Positions 51,213-60,562 of a DNA stretch of 64,000 nt are shown one piece after another. Under the pieces are notes generated by a model. That model was not told the DNA's origin, did no database searches, and worked only from the letters and a program-made list of their open reading frames with translations. The stretch is from Aestuariibacter sp. GS-14 (GTDB taxonomy: Bacteria; Pseudomonadota; Gammaproteobacteria; Enterobacterales; Alteromonadaceae). The first letter of the stretch is position 1, and the number at the start of each line of letters is the position of its first letter. Both the position numbers and the translations under genes were made by a program. The stretch covers positions 1 through 64,000 of the forward strand of contig NZ_VHIP01000014.1 of the NCBI RefSeq assembly GCF_006494365.1. The letters are read 5' to 3'.

Positions 51213-51517
51213 CTCAATTACTACTCCGTTATAACGGGGGGCGTATTGTACTTATCGGACAGCGGCATGTCTTGTTCAATATAGCAATCTTCAGGAATTA
51301 CGCGTATTGAACCTGTGGGATAACTGCATCAGGAGATAATTTTTAAAAAATTAGCGCGAAAATAAGTGAATAAGTTAGCAAACTGGATTATGGTGGAAAT
51401 GTAGGTCGATGTGATGCGGAGTTTTACGGTCAGAATCGACACCCTAACTCCGTTCATACTGGCCCTGTTAGCGCGTCGTTGTACAGACGAGCTTGGTTAT
51501 GTTCATTGGAGTGACGG
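51213..51517. other. Divergent rapA/phoH intergenic region
   Basis: 305 A+T-rich bases with no gene. It contains the likely rapA -10 box (51245-51250, minus strand), an A/T-rich tract (51338-51370) and a 7-bp inverted repeat CGGAGTT/AACTCCG with a 23-base loop (51417-51453). No clear promoter for the PhoH gene was found by eye. Confidence 0.5.
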
Positions 51518-52915
51518 ATGCCAAGAAAATCAAATACAGACACAAGAATCTACGTCCTAGATACCAACATTCTGCTACACGAGCCCCTCGCTTTCCTCTC
51601 TTTTAAAGAAAATGACGTTGTTGTTCCTATGACCGTTCTGGAAGAACTGGATTACATAAAAGACAGCAAGAAAGATGTGGCGCGGGATGCGCGGGTGTGT
51701 ATTCGGGCAATGGAAGACTTACTCAGCGAGGCGACGCCTGAAGACTTGCTGGAAGGTGTACCGCTGGAGGGAATTGGCGCAGGAGAGAACCGACCTACTG
51801 GCGCGTTGTCGATTTATGCTGATTTAAACATGAAGCAATCGCAGCAAATTTTCAGCAGCGATGCCAACGACAACCGCATCATTAACGTTGCGCTGCATTT
51901 GCAGCATAACTTTGCGCCCAGACAGGTAGTGCTGGTAACCAAAGATCTGAACATGCGGTTAAAGGCCAAGGGAGCGGGGCTTGCGCATGTTGAAGATTAC
52001 CGTACCGATCAGCTGATCACCGATATCAAATACCTTACCAAGGGTTACCACAAATTTGAGGGCGACTTCTGGACGCAGGTTAAATCGGTGGATAGCCGTT
52101 CAGAGGGTCGCGATACCATTCATACTGTACCACGCTCCTTGTTGCCAGAAGCCTATGTGAATGAGTATCTACTCGACGATACCCAGCACTTTGCAGGCTT
52201 GGTTGAGTCGATGACCAGTGACAACCTGGATATTCTGGATTTGGGCTACGAGCGCTTAATGTCGCGTCACGCCTGGGGAATTAATCCTAAAAATATTGGG
52301 CAGGCTATGGCACTGCATTCGTTGCTGGACCCTCACATCGACCTGGTGATCCTTACCGGCCCGGCGGGGAGTGGTAAAACACTGCTGGCGTTAGCTGCGG
52401 CACTGGAAATGGTGGTTGAGCGGAACATGTACGACAAGATTATTGTTACCCGGAATACCCCTGAAATTGCGGAGTCTATTGGATTTTTACCCGGCACCGA
52501 AGAAGAGAAGATGGCACCCTGGTTAGCGGCCATTACTGACTCGCTTGAGGTGTTGCATAAACATGATGAAAACACCAAAGGCTCAATGAACTACATCATG
52601 GAAAAGGCCAACATTCAGTTTAAGTCGATTAACTTTATGCGCGGGCGCAGTATCCAGAATGCGATCGTGATTTTGGATGAGTCACAAAACCTTACCGCCT
52701 CTCAGCTAAAAACCATCATTACCCGTTGTGGTGAGGGGACTAAACTGATTTGTAGCGGTAACCTGGCACAGATCGACAGCAACTACCTGAGCCCGGTAAC
52801 CTCCGGTTTAACTTATCTGGTGGAAAAATTTAAGGATTTTGCGGGCAGTGCCACCATTAACCTGGACGGAGTAGTGCGTTCGCGTCTGGCAGATTTTGCC
52901 GAAAATCATTTGTGA
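51518..52915 (+). CDS. PIN-PhoH fusion ATPase
   Basis: 465 residues. The N-terminal PIN nuclease domain (8-150) has acidic residues in YVLDTNILLHEP, VLEELD and DANDNRIINVAL. The C-terminal PhoH domain (about 255-465) has Walker A LTGPAGSGKTLLALAAAL, Walker B AIVILDESQN and sensor SGNLAQIDS. This is the long PhoH2-like type, thought to act as an RNA helicase-RNase, not the short YbeZ type. GGAGTGACGG precedes ATG at 51518. It stands alone, divergent from rapA, another RNA-related ATPase. Confidence 0.9.
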   Translation: MPRKSNTDTRIYVLDTNILLHEPLAFLSFKENDVVVPMTVLEELDYIKDSKKDVARDARVCIRAMEDLLSEATPEDLLEGVPLEGIGAGENRPTGALSIYADLNMKQSQQIFSSDANDNRIINVALHLQHNFAPRQVVLVTKDLNMRLKAKGAGLAHVEDYRTDQLITDIKYLTKGYHKFEGDFWTQVKSVDSRSEGRDTIHTVPRSLLPEAYVNEYLLDDTQHFAGLVESMTSDNLDILDLGYERLMSRHAWGINPKNIGQAMALHSLLDPHIDLVILTGPAGSGKTLLALAAALEMVVERNMYDKIIVTRNTPEIAESIGFLPGTEEEKMAPWLAAITDSLEVLHKHDENTKGSMNYIMEKANIQFKSINFMRGRSIQNAIVILDESQNLTASQLKTIITRCGEGTKLICSGNLAQIDSNYLSPVTSGLTYLVEKFKDFAGSATINLDGVVRSRLADFAENHL

Positions 52916-52924
52916 TATAAACGT

Positions 52925-53893
52925 TTACTGAGGCGCCGACGAGGGAATGTTTTCCAGAATATAGTTTCGGGAAGCAAGCCCTTGTCGGGTTGAATCACTC
53001 ACTTCACCCAATTTCAATTGCCCCGGACCGGTTGGGTCCAAGAGGATAAAAGGCAACCCCTCTACCATCAGCGTTTCATCCGTAGCCAACGGCGTCATAC
53101 TGATGGCCAACAATGCGTGATCGTGCAACAGCACCAGTTTCATGGGATTGCCGGGCAAAAATGCGCGTATGAGCGCAGCCGCCAGTACCGCTTTGCTATC
53201 GCAGTCTCCCTTGTTTTGATTCAAAATTGCCAGCGGTGGTGAAAATCCCGAGCCATTGCTAGTGATCCTGTTTTCCAGGGTGTCGTAGGGTATAGCCTGG
53301 GCCCAGCTTAATAACAAATTTAGATAAGAGCGGGCATTGGATTGTTCATCCACTATGTCATAAATCGACTGAGCCGCCGGGATCAGTGGAAAGACACTTT
53401 CAGCAATATATCTGACGTGATTGGGTTTTACTGCTTTTTGCAACAAAGGTGTGGTGTAGTGCTGATAATAGCGTTCTTCCAGGTAGGTATCTAACGTGGC
53501 CTTTTGGGTGTCTTTGAGCGATTGAGTAAGCTGTTCAAGCTGCGCATCATCTTTACCTGAGAGCGTGAACGACAAGGTATCGTGGCGCTTGACCAGAGAA
53601 AAACGGGCAACTCTGGGATCAATCTGTTGCGCGGCCTTCAGTAAGGCGACTTCCACTTCCCGCATGGCCAGTGCAGGTTGGTAGTTTAACTGTTGCTGAG
53701 GCAACATTTGCAGGGTTTTCTGCGGCAAAGTAAAAGCAATCCTGCGGGCTTTGCCATCGTGATCCAGCCAGCGGTATTCGTAGCGAGCGTCATCTCCAAC
53801 CGCTTTACGCAGATACTGGGTTTGCTCGGCGCTCACGTAATCGCAAAATGCAACCAGAGCAAGGAGTGTCATTGGAAAAAGGCGAGCCAGCAT
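52925..53893 (-). CDS. Periplasmic transglutaminase-like protein
   Basis: 322 residues with an N-terminal signal peptide (MTLLALVAFCDYVSA). The catalytic triad of the transglutaminase/cysteine-protease fold is visible in the C-terminal third: Cys in NKGDCDSKAVLAAAL, His in LLHDHALLAI and Asp in FILLDPTGPG. The N-terminal half (25-170) is a separate domain with no recognised motif. Similar proteins act as bacterial transglutaminase-like proteinases in the periplasm; the target is unknown. A 279-bp non-coding element separates it from cysG, so it may depend on its own promoter or on read-through. Confidence 0.75.
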   Translation of the reverse strand: MLARLFPMTLLALVAFCDYVSAEQTQYLRKAVGDDARYEYRWLDHDGKARRIAFTLPQKTLQMLPQQQLNYQPALAMREVEVALLKAAQQIDPRVARFSLVKRHDTLSFTLSGKDDAQLEQLTQSLKDTQKATLDTYLEERYYQHYTTPLLQKAVKPNHVRYIAESVFPLIPAAQSIYDIVDEQSNARSYLNLLLSWAQAIPYDTLENRITSNGSGFSPPLAILNQNKGDCDSKAVLAAALIRAFLPGNPMKLVLLHDHALLAISMTPLATDETLMVEGLPFILLDPTGPGQLKLGEVSDSTRQGLASRNYILENIPSSAPQ

Positions 53894-54253
53894 ACTGAGG
53901 TTAACGTTAATTCCCGACGGATGATTACCTGAGTATAGTGGCTATTTGCAGATTAATGCGAATTGTTGGGGGCTGTTGACCTTTGCTGTATCATTTTTAT
54001 TCTATATGGAAGCGTTTCAATCATGAAACAGGCCTGCAGGCATAGTCATTCTACGTCAAAGGTCTGTGACAAAGAGTAAAGCGCTTCCATGACGAACCCG
54101 AAGGGCAGGGTCCGGTAACCGGCAAGTGTGCGTCATTTATGCCGCGTTATCGTCCACTTGTGTAGAGCAACTACACTACATGGACTCTGCCTTGCCTAAA
54201 TGATGCACAATTCGCCGTTAAAACATACAGCAAAGGTCAACAGCCCCTTAGTA
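53894..54253. other. Intergenic region holding the 279-bp structured element
   Basis: 360 bases without a gene. Bases 53969-54247 are the inverted-repeat element described separately. The remaining 75 bases before the transglutaminase-like gene are A+T-rich and could hold its promoter. The element ends 6 bases from the cysG stop codon. Confidence 0.7.
53969..54247 (+). ncRNA. 279-bp structured element with 23-bp terminal inverted repeats
   Basis: The ends are perfect 23-bp inverted repeats (53969-53991 and 54225-54247, starting GGGGCTGTTGACC). Inside are a 9-bp stem extendable with wobbles (54006-54014 with 54082-54090), a 13-bp pairing A (54102-54114 with 54181-54193), a 13-bp pairing B (54127-54139 with 54197-54209) and a hairpin GTGTAG/CTACAC (54160-54176). 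Pairings A and B cross, forming a pseudoknot. All six non-Watson-Crick pairs are G-U when read on the plus strand but would be A-C on the minus strand. This points to a plus-strand RNA, opposite to both neighbours. I know no family with this layout. A MITE-like element is the main alternative. Confidence 0.65.
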
Positions 54254-55636
54254 TTATTCGAACCAGTTAAGCTTTGCCTGCAACGACACCACGCTGCCAA
54301 CAATGATCAACGTAGGTGGCTTCATGTCACAGAGTTCTGGATGACTCAATATGGTAGATAGCGTGGCAGTAATCACTTTTTGTTCACTGGTGGTGGCTTT
54401 TTGAACCAGAGCAATAGGTGTATCTTCGGACAGTCCGTGTTTAATCAACTGCTCACAAATAATAGCTAAACCGGTTAGCCCCATATAAAACACGATGGTT
54501 TGATTAGGGTGCGCCAGACCTTGCCAATTCAGGTCGATAGTACCGTCTTTAAGATGCCCAGTGGCAAATACCACAGACTGAGCGTGATCCCGATGTGTAA
54601 GCGGAATACCCGCATACGCACCCGCACCAGCGGCAGCAGTGATTCCGGGTACTACCTGAAAACTGATCCCGGCGGCCAGCAGCGTTTCGATTTCTTCGCC
54701 ACCGCGTCCGAAAATAAACGGATCACCACCTTTTAAGCGCACCACGCGGTTGCCGGCTTTAGCTTGTTCAACCAAAATCTGATTGATGTCTTGCTGTGGA
54801 ACAGTGTGATGGCTTTTGGCTTTGCCTACATAAATCTTTTCGGCATCGCGGCGCACTAGCTCAAGAATTTGTGGTGATACCAGTCTGTCGTACACTACCA
54901 CGTCAGCCTTTTGCATCAAACGCAGTGCGCGGAAGGTAAGTAAGTCAGGATCGCCCGGACCGGCACCCACCAGATACACCTGGCCTTCGGTTTGCTTTTG
55001 CGCGGCAGCGTCGTCCAGCGCCGCTAAAAATTTTTGCTCGGCTTTACTATCGTTGCCTTGGGTGACTTCTTCGGCAATATCGCCTTCCAATACTGATTCC
55101 CAGAAATAGCGTCGTTCGGTAACTGTGGCAAGAGACTGCTTTACTTTTTCGCGGAATCGCTCCGAGAAAGAACCCAGCTTACTGAGGTTTGCTGGCAGGA
55201 CAGACTCCAGCTTCTGGCGCAAATAGCGCAGTAGTACAGGCGCATTGCCACCGCTGCTCAGGGCAATTACCAGTGGGGAACGGTCGATAATAGATGGCGT
55301 AATAAAGCCACAAAGCGGCGTGTTGTCTACTACATTCACCAGCATGTTGCGTTCGGTCGCAAGTTTGTGAATGTCTGCGTTTAGCGCCTCATCGCTGGTG
55401 GCAACAAACACCATGCGGTGATTGTCCAGATCGCTTTCTTCGAATGGTCTTTCAAGTAGAGTAACTTGTGAGGATTCTGCTAAATGACGCACCGTTGTGC
55501 ACACTTGAGGTGCCACCACCGTAATGATTGCCGGGCTTTTTAATAACAATTCCAGCTTGCGTGCGGCCACTTCGCCAGCGCCAACAATCAGCACCTGCAG
55601 CGCTTGGGCATCAATAAAAATCGGGAAATATCGCAT
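54254..55636 (-). CDS. cysG: Siroheme synthase CysG
   Basis: 460 residues (E. coli: 457), a trifunctional enzyme making siroheme for sulfite and nitrite reductases. The N-terminal dehydrogenase/ferrochelatase part has NAD motif VLIVGAGEVAARKLELLL and the Ser-containing ALSSGGNAPVLLRYLR. The C-terminal uroporphyrinogen III methyltransferase has VYLVGAGPGDPDLLTFRALR, VVRLKGGDPFIFGRGGEE and GIPLTHRDHAQSV. No sulfate-assimilation gene adjoins it here. Confidence 0.96.
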   Translation of the reverse strand: MRYFPIFIDAQALQVLIVGAGEVAARKLELLLKSPAIITVVAPQVCTTVRHLAESSQVTLLERPFEESDLDNHRMVFVATSDEALNADIHKLATERNMLVNVVDNTPLCGFITPSIIDRSPLVIALSSGGNAPVLLRYLRQKLESVLPANLSKLGSFSERFREKVKQSLATVTERRYFWESVLEGDIAEEVTQGNDSKAEQKFLAALDDAAAQKQTEGQVYLVGAGPGDPDLLTFRALRLMQKADVVVYDRLVSPQILELVRRDAEKIYVGKAKSHHTVPQQDINQILVEQAKAGNRVVRLKGGDPFIFGRGGEEIETLLAAGISFQVVPGITAAAGAGAYAGIPLTHRDHAQSVVFATGHLKDGTIDLNWQGLAHPNQTIVFYMGLTGLAIICEQLIKHGLSEDTPIALVQKATTSEQKVITATLSTILSHPELCDMKPPTLIIVGSVVSLQAKLNWFE

Positions 55637-55762
55637 AGCAGACTCTTGTCACTGTAACTGTGTTTAGTTTGCCTGAAATTTATATTGTATAAATGAATTA
55701 AAAAATATTTTTCAGATTAAAAAGTTATTAGTGATGACTGATTTTGGCGGAGCTTAACGAAA

Positions 55763-55793
55763 AACCGGCAGGGTGATAATCACGCTGCCGGTT
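55763..55793 (-). terminator. Terminator of the DEAD-box helicase gene
   Basis: AACCGGCAG pairs with CTGCCGGTT around a 13-base loop. On the minus strand the stem is followed by TTTTTCG, so it ends the helicase transcript just past the stop codon. Confidence 0.85.
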
Positions 55794-55801
55794 GATTTTA
55801 T

Positions 55802-57562
55802 TTAACCACGAGGCTTCGGAGCCTTTTTCCGCGCGGGTGGTTTATCTGACCACTCGCGTAAGCCTAAACGTTGGCCTGATACTCGGGTATCCTGCAGCGT
55901 TTGCTTCACATCTTTGGGCATGCCTTCCGGTAAATCTACCGTAGAGAAGTTATCGAATATTTCGATGGCACCAATGTATTTGCTGTCGATGCCAGCTTCG
56001 TTGGCAATGGCACCTACGATATTACCTGGTTTCACGCCATGCGTGTGGCCAACTTCGATGCGGAAACGCTGCATGCCTTCTTCAGGACGGCGGCTGTCAC
56101 GCGGCGACTTGCGGCGACTGTCTCTGCCTTCACGGCCTTCGCGACCTTCACGGCCCTCACGACGTGGACGCCCTTCGCGATCGCCACCCCGGCGGTCATC
56201 GTCACCACGCTGGCGGGCAGAATGCAGATCCGGACGGTCAGTCTCTTTTAACAGCAAGGGTTCATCGCCCTGCGCCAATTTAATTAACGCTGCAAGCAAC
56301 ACTTCCGGGCTGGCTTCGTTTTCTTCAATCAGCATATCCACAATTGGCATCAGGCCTTCCAGACTGTCGTCTTTAGTGGCTTCCATAACGCTCTGCTTGA
56401 ACCTGGTTAAACGCGTTTCGTTCAGTTCGCTGATCGACGGAATCGGCATCGCTTCAATTGGCTGGCGAGTGGCATTCTCAATGGCATTCAGTAAGCGCTT
56501 TTCGCGATGAGAAATAAACAAAATAGCATCACCGCTTCTACCGGCGCGGCCGGTACGGCCAATGCGGTGAACATAGCTCTCTGTGTCGTATGGAATGTCA
56601 AAGTTAACAACGTGGCTAACGCGTTCAACGTCAAGTCCACGGGCAACTACGTCGGTGGCTACCAGAATATCAATTTTGCCCTGTTTCAGGCGGTCTACCG
56701 TGCGCTCGCGAGCGGCCTGCGGAATATCACCGTTCAGTGGCTCTACATCAAACCCGCGTGCTGCTAACTTTTCAGCCAGTTCCAGCGTGGCGGTTTTGGT
56801 ACGTACGAAGATGATCATGCCATCGAATGTTTCCACTTCCATAATGCGCGTCAGCGCTTCCAGTTTGTGGTGTCCGGCAACCTGACAGTAACGCTGACGA
56901 ATTGTGCTGGCGGTACTTACCTTTGACTCGATCTTCACGTGCTTGGGATCGTTCAGATATCGCTGTGCAATCTTTTTGATTGGACCTGGCATGGTGGCCG
57001 AGAACAGTGCTGTCTGACGTTCTGCTGGCGCGTGACTTAAAATCAACTCTACGTCATCGATGAAACCCATGCGCAACATCTCGTCTGCTTCGTCCAGAAC
57101 CAGGAACTTCAGTTTGTCGAGTTTCAGCGTACCGCGATTGATGTGGTCAATTACCCGTCCTGGTGTACCAACCACAACCTGAACGCCACGCTTTAACTGG
57201 CGGATCTGGTTGTCGTAAGACTGTCCACCATAAATTGGCAGTACGCGGATTTTTTGTGAGAAGGTGGCATAAGCCTGGAACGCTTCGGCTACCTGTATGG
57301 CCAGTTCACGAGTGGGAGCAAGCACTAAAAGCTGCGGATAATTGCCTTCTACGTCAAGATTTGCCAGCATAGGCAAAGCGAAGGCAGCCGTCTTCCCGGT
57401 ACCAGTTTGAGCCTGACCCAGCAGGTCATGGCCATCCAGTAGTAACGGGATACTTTCAGCTTGAATTGGCGACGGTTTCTCGTAGCCAACTTTCTCAAGG
57501 GCCTGTAAGATAGGTTGCGGTAGTTTGAGATCGGTAAAGGTCAGTTCGACGTTTGTGGTCAT
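55802..57562 (-). CDS. deaD: DEAD-box RNA helicase DeaD/CsdA
   Basis: 586 residues (E. coli CsdA: 629). Q motif FTDLKLPQPIL with GYEKPSPIQ, motif I AQTGTGKT, DEAD box VLDEADEML, SAT, and motif VI HRIGRTGRAGR. A C-terminal DbpA-like RNA-binding domain (RFRIEVGHTHGVKPGNIVGAI) follows an arginine-rich linker with repeated Glu-Gly-Arg units (about residues 455-485). It acts in ribosome assembly and mRNA decay in the cold. The start is set at MTTNVELTFTDL; the open frame upstream is longer but lacks similarity. Divergent from prsT. Confidence 0.92.
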   Translation of the reverse strand: MTTNVELTFTDLKLPQPILQALEKVGYEKPSPIQAESIPLLLDGHDLLGQAQTGTGKTAAFALPMLANLDVEGNYPQLLVLAPTRELAIQVAEAFQAYATFSQKIRVLPIYGGQSYDNQIRQLKRGVQVVVGTPGRVIDHINRGTLKLDKLKFLVLDEADEMLRMGFIDDVELILSHAPAERQTALFSATMPGPIKKIAQRYLNDPKHVKIESKVSTASTIRQRYCQVAGHHKLEALTRIMEVETFDGMIIFVRTKTATLELAEKLAARGFDVEPLNGDIPQAARERTVDRLKQGKIDILVATDVVARGLDVERVSHVVNFDIPYDTESYVHRIGRTGRAGRSGDAILFISHREKRLLNAIENATRQPIEAMPIPSISELNETRLTRFKQSVMEATKDDSLEGLMPIVDMLIEENEASPEVLLAALIKLAQGDEPLLLKETDRPDLHSARQRGDDDRRGGDREGRPRREGREGREGREGRDSRRKSPRDSRRPEEGMQRFRIEVGHTHGVKPGNIVGAIANEAGIDSKYIGAIEIFDNFSTVDLPEGMPKDVKQTLQDTRVSGQRLGLREWSDKPPARKKAPKPRG

Positions 57563-57708
57563 TAAATTAAAGATCCTGGATAACTCGGACGGGCATAGCA
57601 GAAAAGCCAGCGATATATATAAAGTGCTATTATAGGCCAATAGTAGTGCGGATACCATTATTGTATAGGAAACCGACTGGTAAATTTATAGGGACAGTAT
57701 TAGGAATC

Positions 57709-60501
57709 ATGAGCAAGGTAAGCACAATGAAGAAAAGGTCATTACACCGCCGGGTACTTCTTTCGGCTATTCTTATGGGGCTGAGTGCCACGTCTTTAAC
57801 AGGCTGCGGGCAAAAAACCAGTGAAGAACACTTACTCGCGGCGCGCCAGTTTATAGAGGCCAGGGACACAGAATCAGCGATTCTGGAGTTCAAAAATGCG
57901 ATTCAAAAAAATCCTCAGGATCCCAATCCCCGCTTCGAACTGGGTCAGCTTTATGTGGATGAAGGCAATTTTGCTGCCGCAGAAAAGGAATTGAACCGTG
58001 CACTGGAACTCGGCTATGACGTTTCCGCAGTCATTCCTCTACTCACACTGGCTTATCAGGAAACCAACGCAGACGTTGCGCTGGCTGAAATAGACCACAG
58101 TGTTGATGGCCTAACAGCAGTAAAGCGTGCAGAAGTGACCTTCTATAAACTGGAAGCGCTGATCAAACTCGATAAAAAAACAGAAGCACGCCAGCTTATC
58201 GATGAAATCCGCGAGCTGGATACCAACAGTGTGTACAAAGGCTTATCGCTGGCTTACGAAAGTATGCTGGATGAGCAATACGAGAAAACCCTTACTCAGG
58301 TTGAAGCCCTGCGTGAACAATCGCCACTTAATAAAAACGTGCTGCAACTGCTGGCGCGTTTGAATTTGTATCTGAAGAAACCAGACCAGGCAATTGAAGC
58401 TTATCAGGCCTATGTTCAGGCCTATCCTGAAGACGCGGAAACCTCGTTCATTTTGTCGGCGCTGTTAATGGACAATGAACGTTACGACGACGCAGAACCG
58501 CTGGTAGATAAATTACTTACCAAGAGTGCAGGTAACCCGCTGCTCAATCAGTACAAGGCGGTTATCGAGGTCCGGGCCGGTGAGTTTGCCAGTGCCTTAC
58601 AGCATGTTGAGAAAGCGATTCAGGGCGGGCGAACTGATCCGTTAGCCCGTTTAGTCGGCGGATACAGTGCTTATCAGTTAAAAGATTACGCGGCCGCTAC
58701 ACGGCACTTGTCGATGATTGCGTCTAACTTGCCGCCGACTCACCCTGCATTGCGCATGTTGGCTGACAGCCTGTTGTTTCAGGGAGAAAACGAAGAAGCA
58801 ATGGACGTACTGAGTCGTGTAGACGGTGATTTTAGTACCGATGCCACCCTGTTTTCAAAAGCGGGTTATAAGTTACTTCAAGACGGCAATGTTGTTGATG
58901 CTCAGGCAATGATTGAGCGGTCGGCGGATTTGGCCACCACGGCAGAAGATTTAACCCGGATTGGCGTGCTTCAGCTGTCTTTAAATGATGCCGACGGGAT
59001 CCTTAATCTTGAAGAAGCCGTAAAGAAAGCGCCTGAGATTTCAAGTGGTCAGCAAACGCTGGCGAATGCATACATTGCAACCAAACAGTTCGACAAAGCC
59101 TTGGGTGTTGCCCGTGAATGGCAGGAAAAGGAACCGCAAAACGCCGAGCCGTGGCTGACCATTGCGCAGGTGAGCATTTTAAAAGATGACTTTGCGGCAG
59201 CGACAAAGGCCATTGAAAAGGCTGAAACCCTCGACTCCGGTAACATCAAGGCGAAACTGCAGCGTGTCTCCATTGCGATGAACGAGAAAAAGCCTGATGA
59301 AGCCGTAAACTGGTTAAAACAGGCATTGGAAATCGACCCGACGCATCAGTCTGCGCTGGCCATGTATTACATGATCAAACAGCAAGCCGGTAAAGCAAAC
59401 GAAGGGATTGATTACATAAAAGAGATTGCCTCGCGCAATCCGAAATCTGACACGCCAAAAATTGTTCTGGCGCGCATCTTGTTAAGTGAAAATCGTTACG
59501 AAGAAGGCCTGAAAGTGATTAATCAGGTGCCTCAGCGCCCCGAGGTTGCGATGCCATACTGGGATACCAAGGGCAGGTTGTTGCTGGCGAATAATCAGGT
59601 AAACGAAGCAAAAGCGCTGTATACCGAATGGTTGTCTATATCGCCTAACAACAAAACCGCTACGCTGGGCCTGGTGATGATTCTGGATGTGCAGAACAAA
59701 TTTGCCGACGCACTGGAAGTAACCAAAAAATTCCTCGAAAAGCGCCCGGATCGTCAAATAGAAATAGTGAAGTCGTATTTGCATTCGATGTTGCGTGAAA
59801 TCCGCGAAGCCGAAGCGATACTTGGCAAACTGACCCCCGAAGAACGCATGTTGCCGTTTGTACGCGGTGTAGAAGCGCGTTTGCAAATCTATCGGGAAGA
59901 TTATCTGGATGCGGTGCCGAATGCCCTGGCTGCCTATGAGGAAATCCCCAGCACACGTAACTTACTGGTGCTGATGGCCGCCTATGAGCTTTCTGGCAGT
60001 AACGATAAAGCCTTTGCCGTTCTGAACGCGTTTTTACAGAACAATCCGGCGAATTTGCAGGCCAGATTATTATTCGCTGAGCGCATGATTCCAAAAGATC
60101 GCAAACAAGCGATTGGCGAATATCGCAAAGTCGCGAAGGACTGGCCAGATAACGCCATTGCACTGAATAACCTGGCTTTCCTGGAACTGGAAGAAGGGAT
60201 GTTGGACGACGCCGAAGAGCATGCCCGTCAGGCATTAAAAGTGATCCCCAATGCGCCTGAAATCGCCGACACCCTGGCGCAAATACTGATAGCTCAAGGG
60301 GAAATGGAAGAGGCTAAGTCCATCTACGATAAGATTGTGGACGAAAATGTGCGCAGTGATGAAGTGTTTCTCAACTATATTGAGTTACTGTTGAAGATGG
60401 ATATGAAGACACTGGCAAACCGGCGTTTAGGGAGCCGCGTGTTTGATGCACCCGAATCCCAGGCCCGGGTTGCAGCGCTCAAGAAAACCTACAATATCTA
60501 A
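57709..60501 (+). CDS. prsT: PEP-CTERM-type TPR lipoprotein PrsT
   Basis: About 930 residues. A lipoprotein signal with lipobox SLTGC lies near residue 33, followed by about 20 tetratricopeptide-like repeats (for example DTESAILEFKNAIQKNPQDPNPRFELG, EALELDPTHQSALAMYYM-like units) to the C-terminus. Length and repeat layout match the PrsT protein of PEP-CTERM/exosortase systems, where it goes with exopolysaccharide export. No exosortase, PEP-CTERM substrate or sugar-transfer gene occurs in this window. Start: ATG 57709 has AGGA just upstream; ATG 57727 (MKKRSLHRR) has AAGG at 8 bases and is equally possible. Divergent from deaD. Confidence 0.82.
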   Translation: MSKVSTMKKRSLHRRVLLSAILMGLSATSLTGCGQKTSEEHLLAARQFIEARDTESAILEFKNAIQKNPQDPNPRFELGQLYVDEGNFAAAEKELNRALELGYDVSAVIPLLTLAYQETNADVALAEIDHSVDGLTAVKRAEVTFYKLEALIKLDKKTEARQLIDEIRELDTNSVYKGLSLAYESMLDEQYEKTLTQVEALREQSPLNKNVLQLLARLNLYLKKPDQAIEAYQAYVQAYPEDAETSFILSALLMDNERYDDAEPLVDKLLTKSAGNPLLNQYKAVIEVRAGEFASALQHVEKAIQGGRTDPLARLVGGYSAYQLKDYAAATRHLSMIASNLPPTHPALRMLADSLLFQGENEEAMDVLSRVDGDFSTDATLFSKAGYKLLQDGNVVDAQAMIERSADLATTAEDLTRIGVLQLSLNDADGILNLEEAVKKAPEISSGQQTLANAYIATKQFDKALGVAREWQEKEPQNAEPWLTIAQVSILKDDFAAATKAIEKAETLDSGNIKAKLQRVSIAMNEKKPDEAVNWLKQALEIDPTHQSALAMYYMIKQQAGKANEGIDYIKEIASRNPKSDTPKIVLARILLSENRYEEGLKVINQVPQRPEVAMPYWDTKGRLLLANNQVNEAKALYTEWLSISPNNKTATLGLVMILDVQNKFADALEVTKKFLEKRPDRQIEIVKSYLHSMLREIREAEAILGKLTPEERMLPFVRGVEARLQIYREDYLDAVPNALAAYEEIPSTRNLLVLMAAYELSGSNDKAFAVLNAFLQNNPANLQARLLFAERMIPKDRKQAIGEYRKVAKDWPDNAIALNNLAFLELEEGMLDDAEEHARQALKVIPNAPEIADTLAQILIAQGEMEEAKSIYDKIVDENVRSDEVFLNYIELLLKMDMKTLANRRLGSRVFDAPESQARVAALKKTYNI

Positions 60502-60513
60502 TCTGATAAACAA

Positions 60514-60542
60514 ACACGCCCGGTTAAACCGGGCGTTTTTTA
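60514..60542. terminator. Terminator after prsT
   Basis: ACGCCCGG pairs with CCGGGCGT around TTAAA, followed by TTTTT: a strong intrinsic terminator 13 bases past prsT, also facing the convergent channel gene. Confidence 0.9.
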
Positions 60543-60562
60543 TAATGAGCACGAGCGTTGTG

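Noticed and set aside
53969-54247. Integron attC site
   Set aside because: No paired RYYYAAC and GTTRRRY core sites and no integrase; the terminal repeats are perfect, unlike attC.
53969-54247. Group I intron
   Set aside because: The size and a pseudoknot fit, but I could not find the conserved core segments and it is not inside a gene or tRNA.
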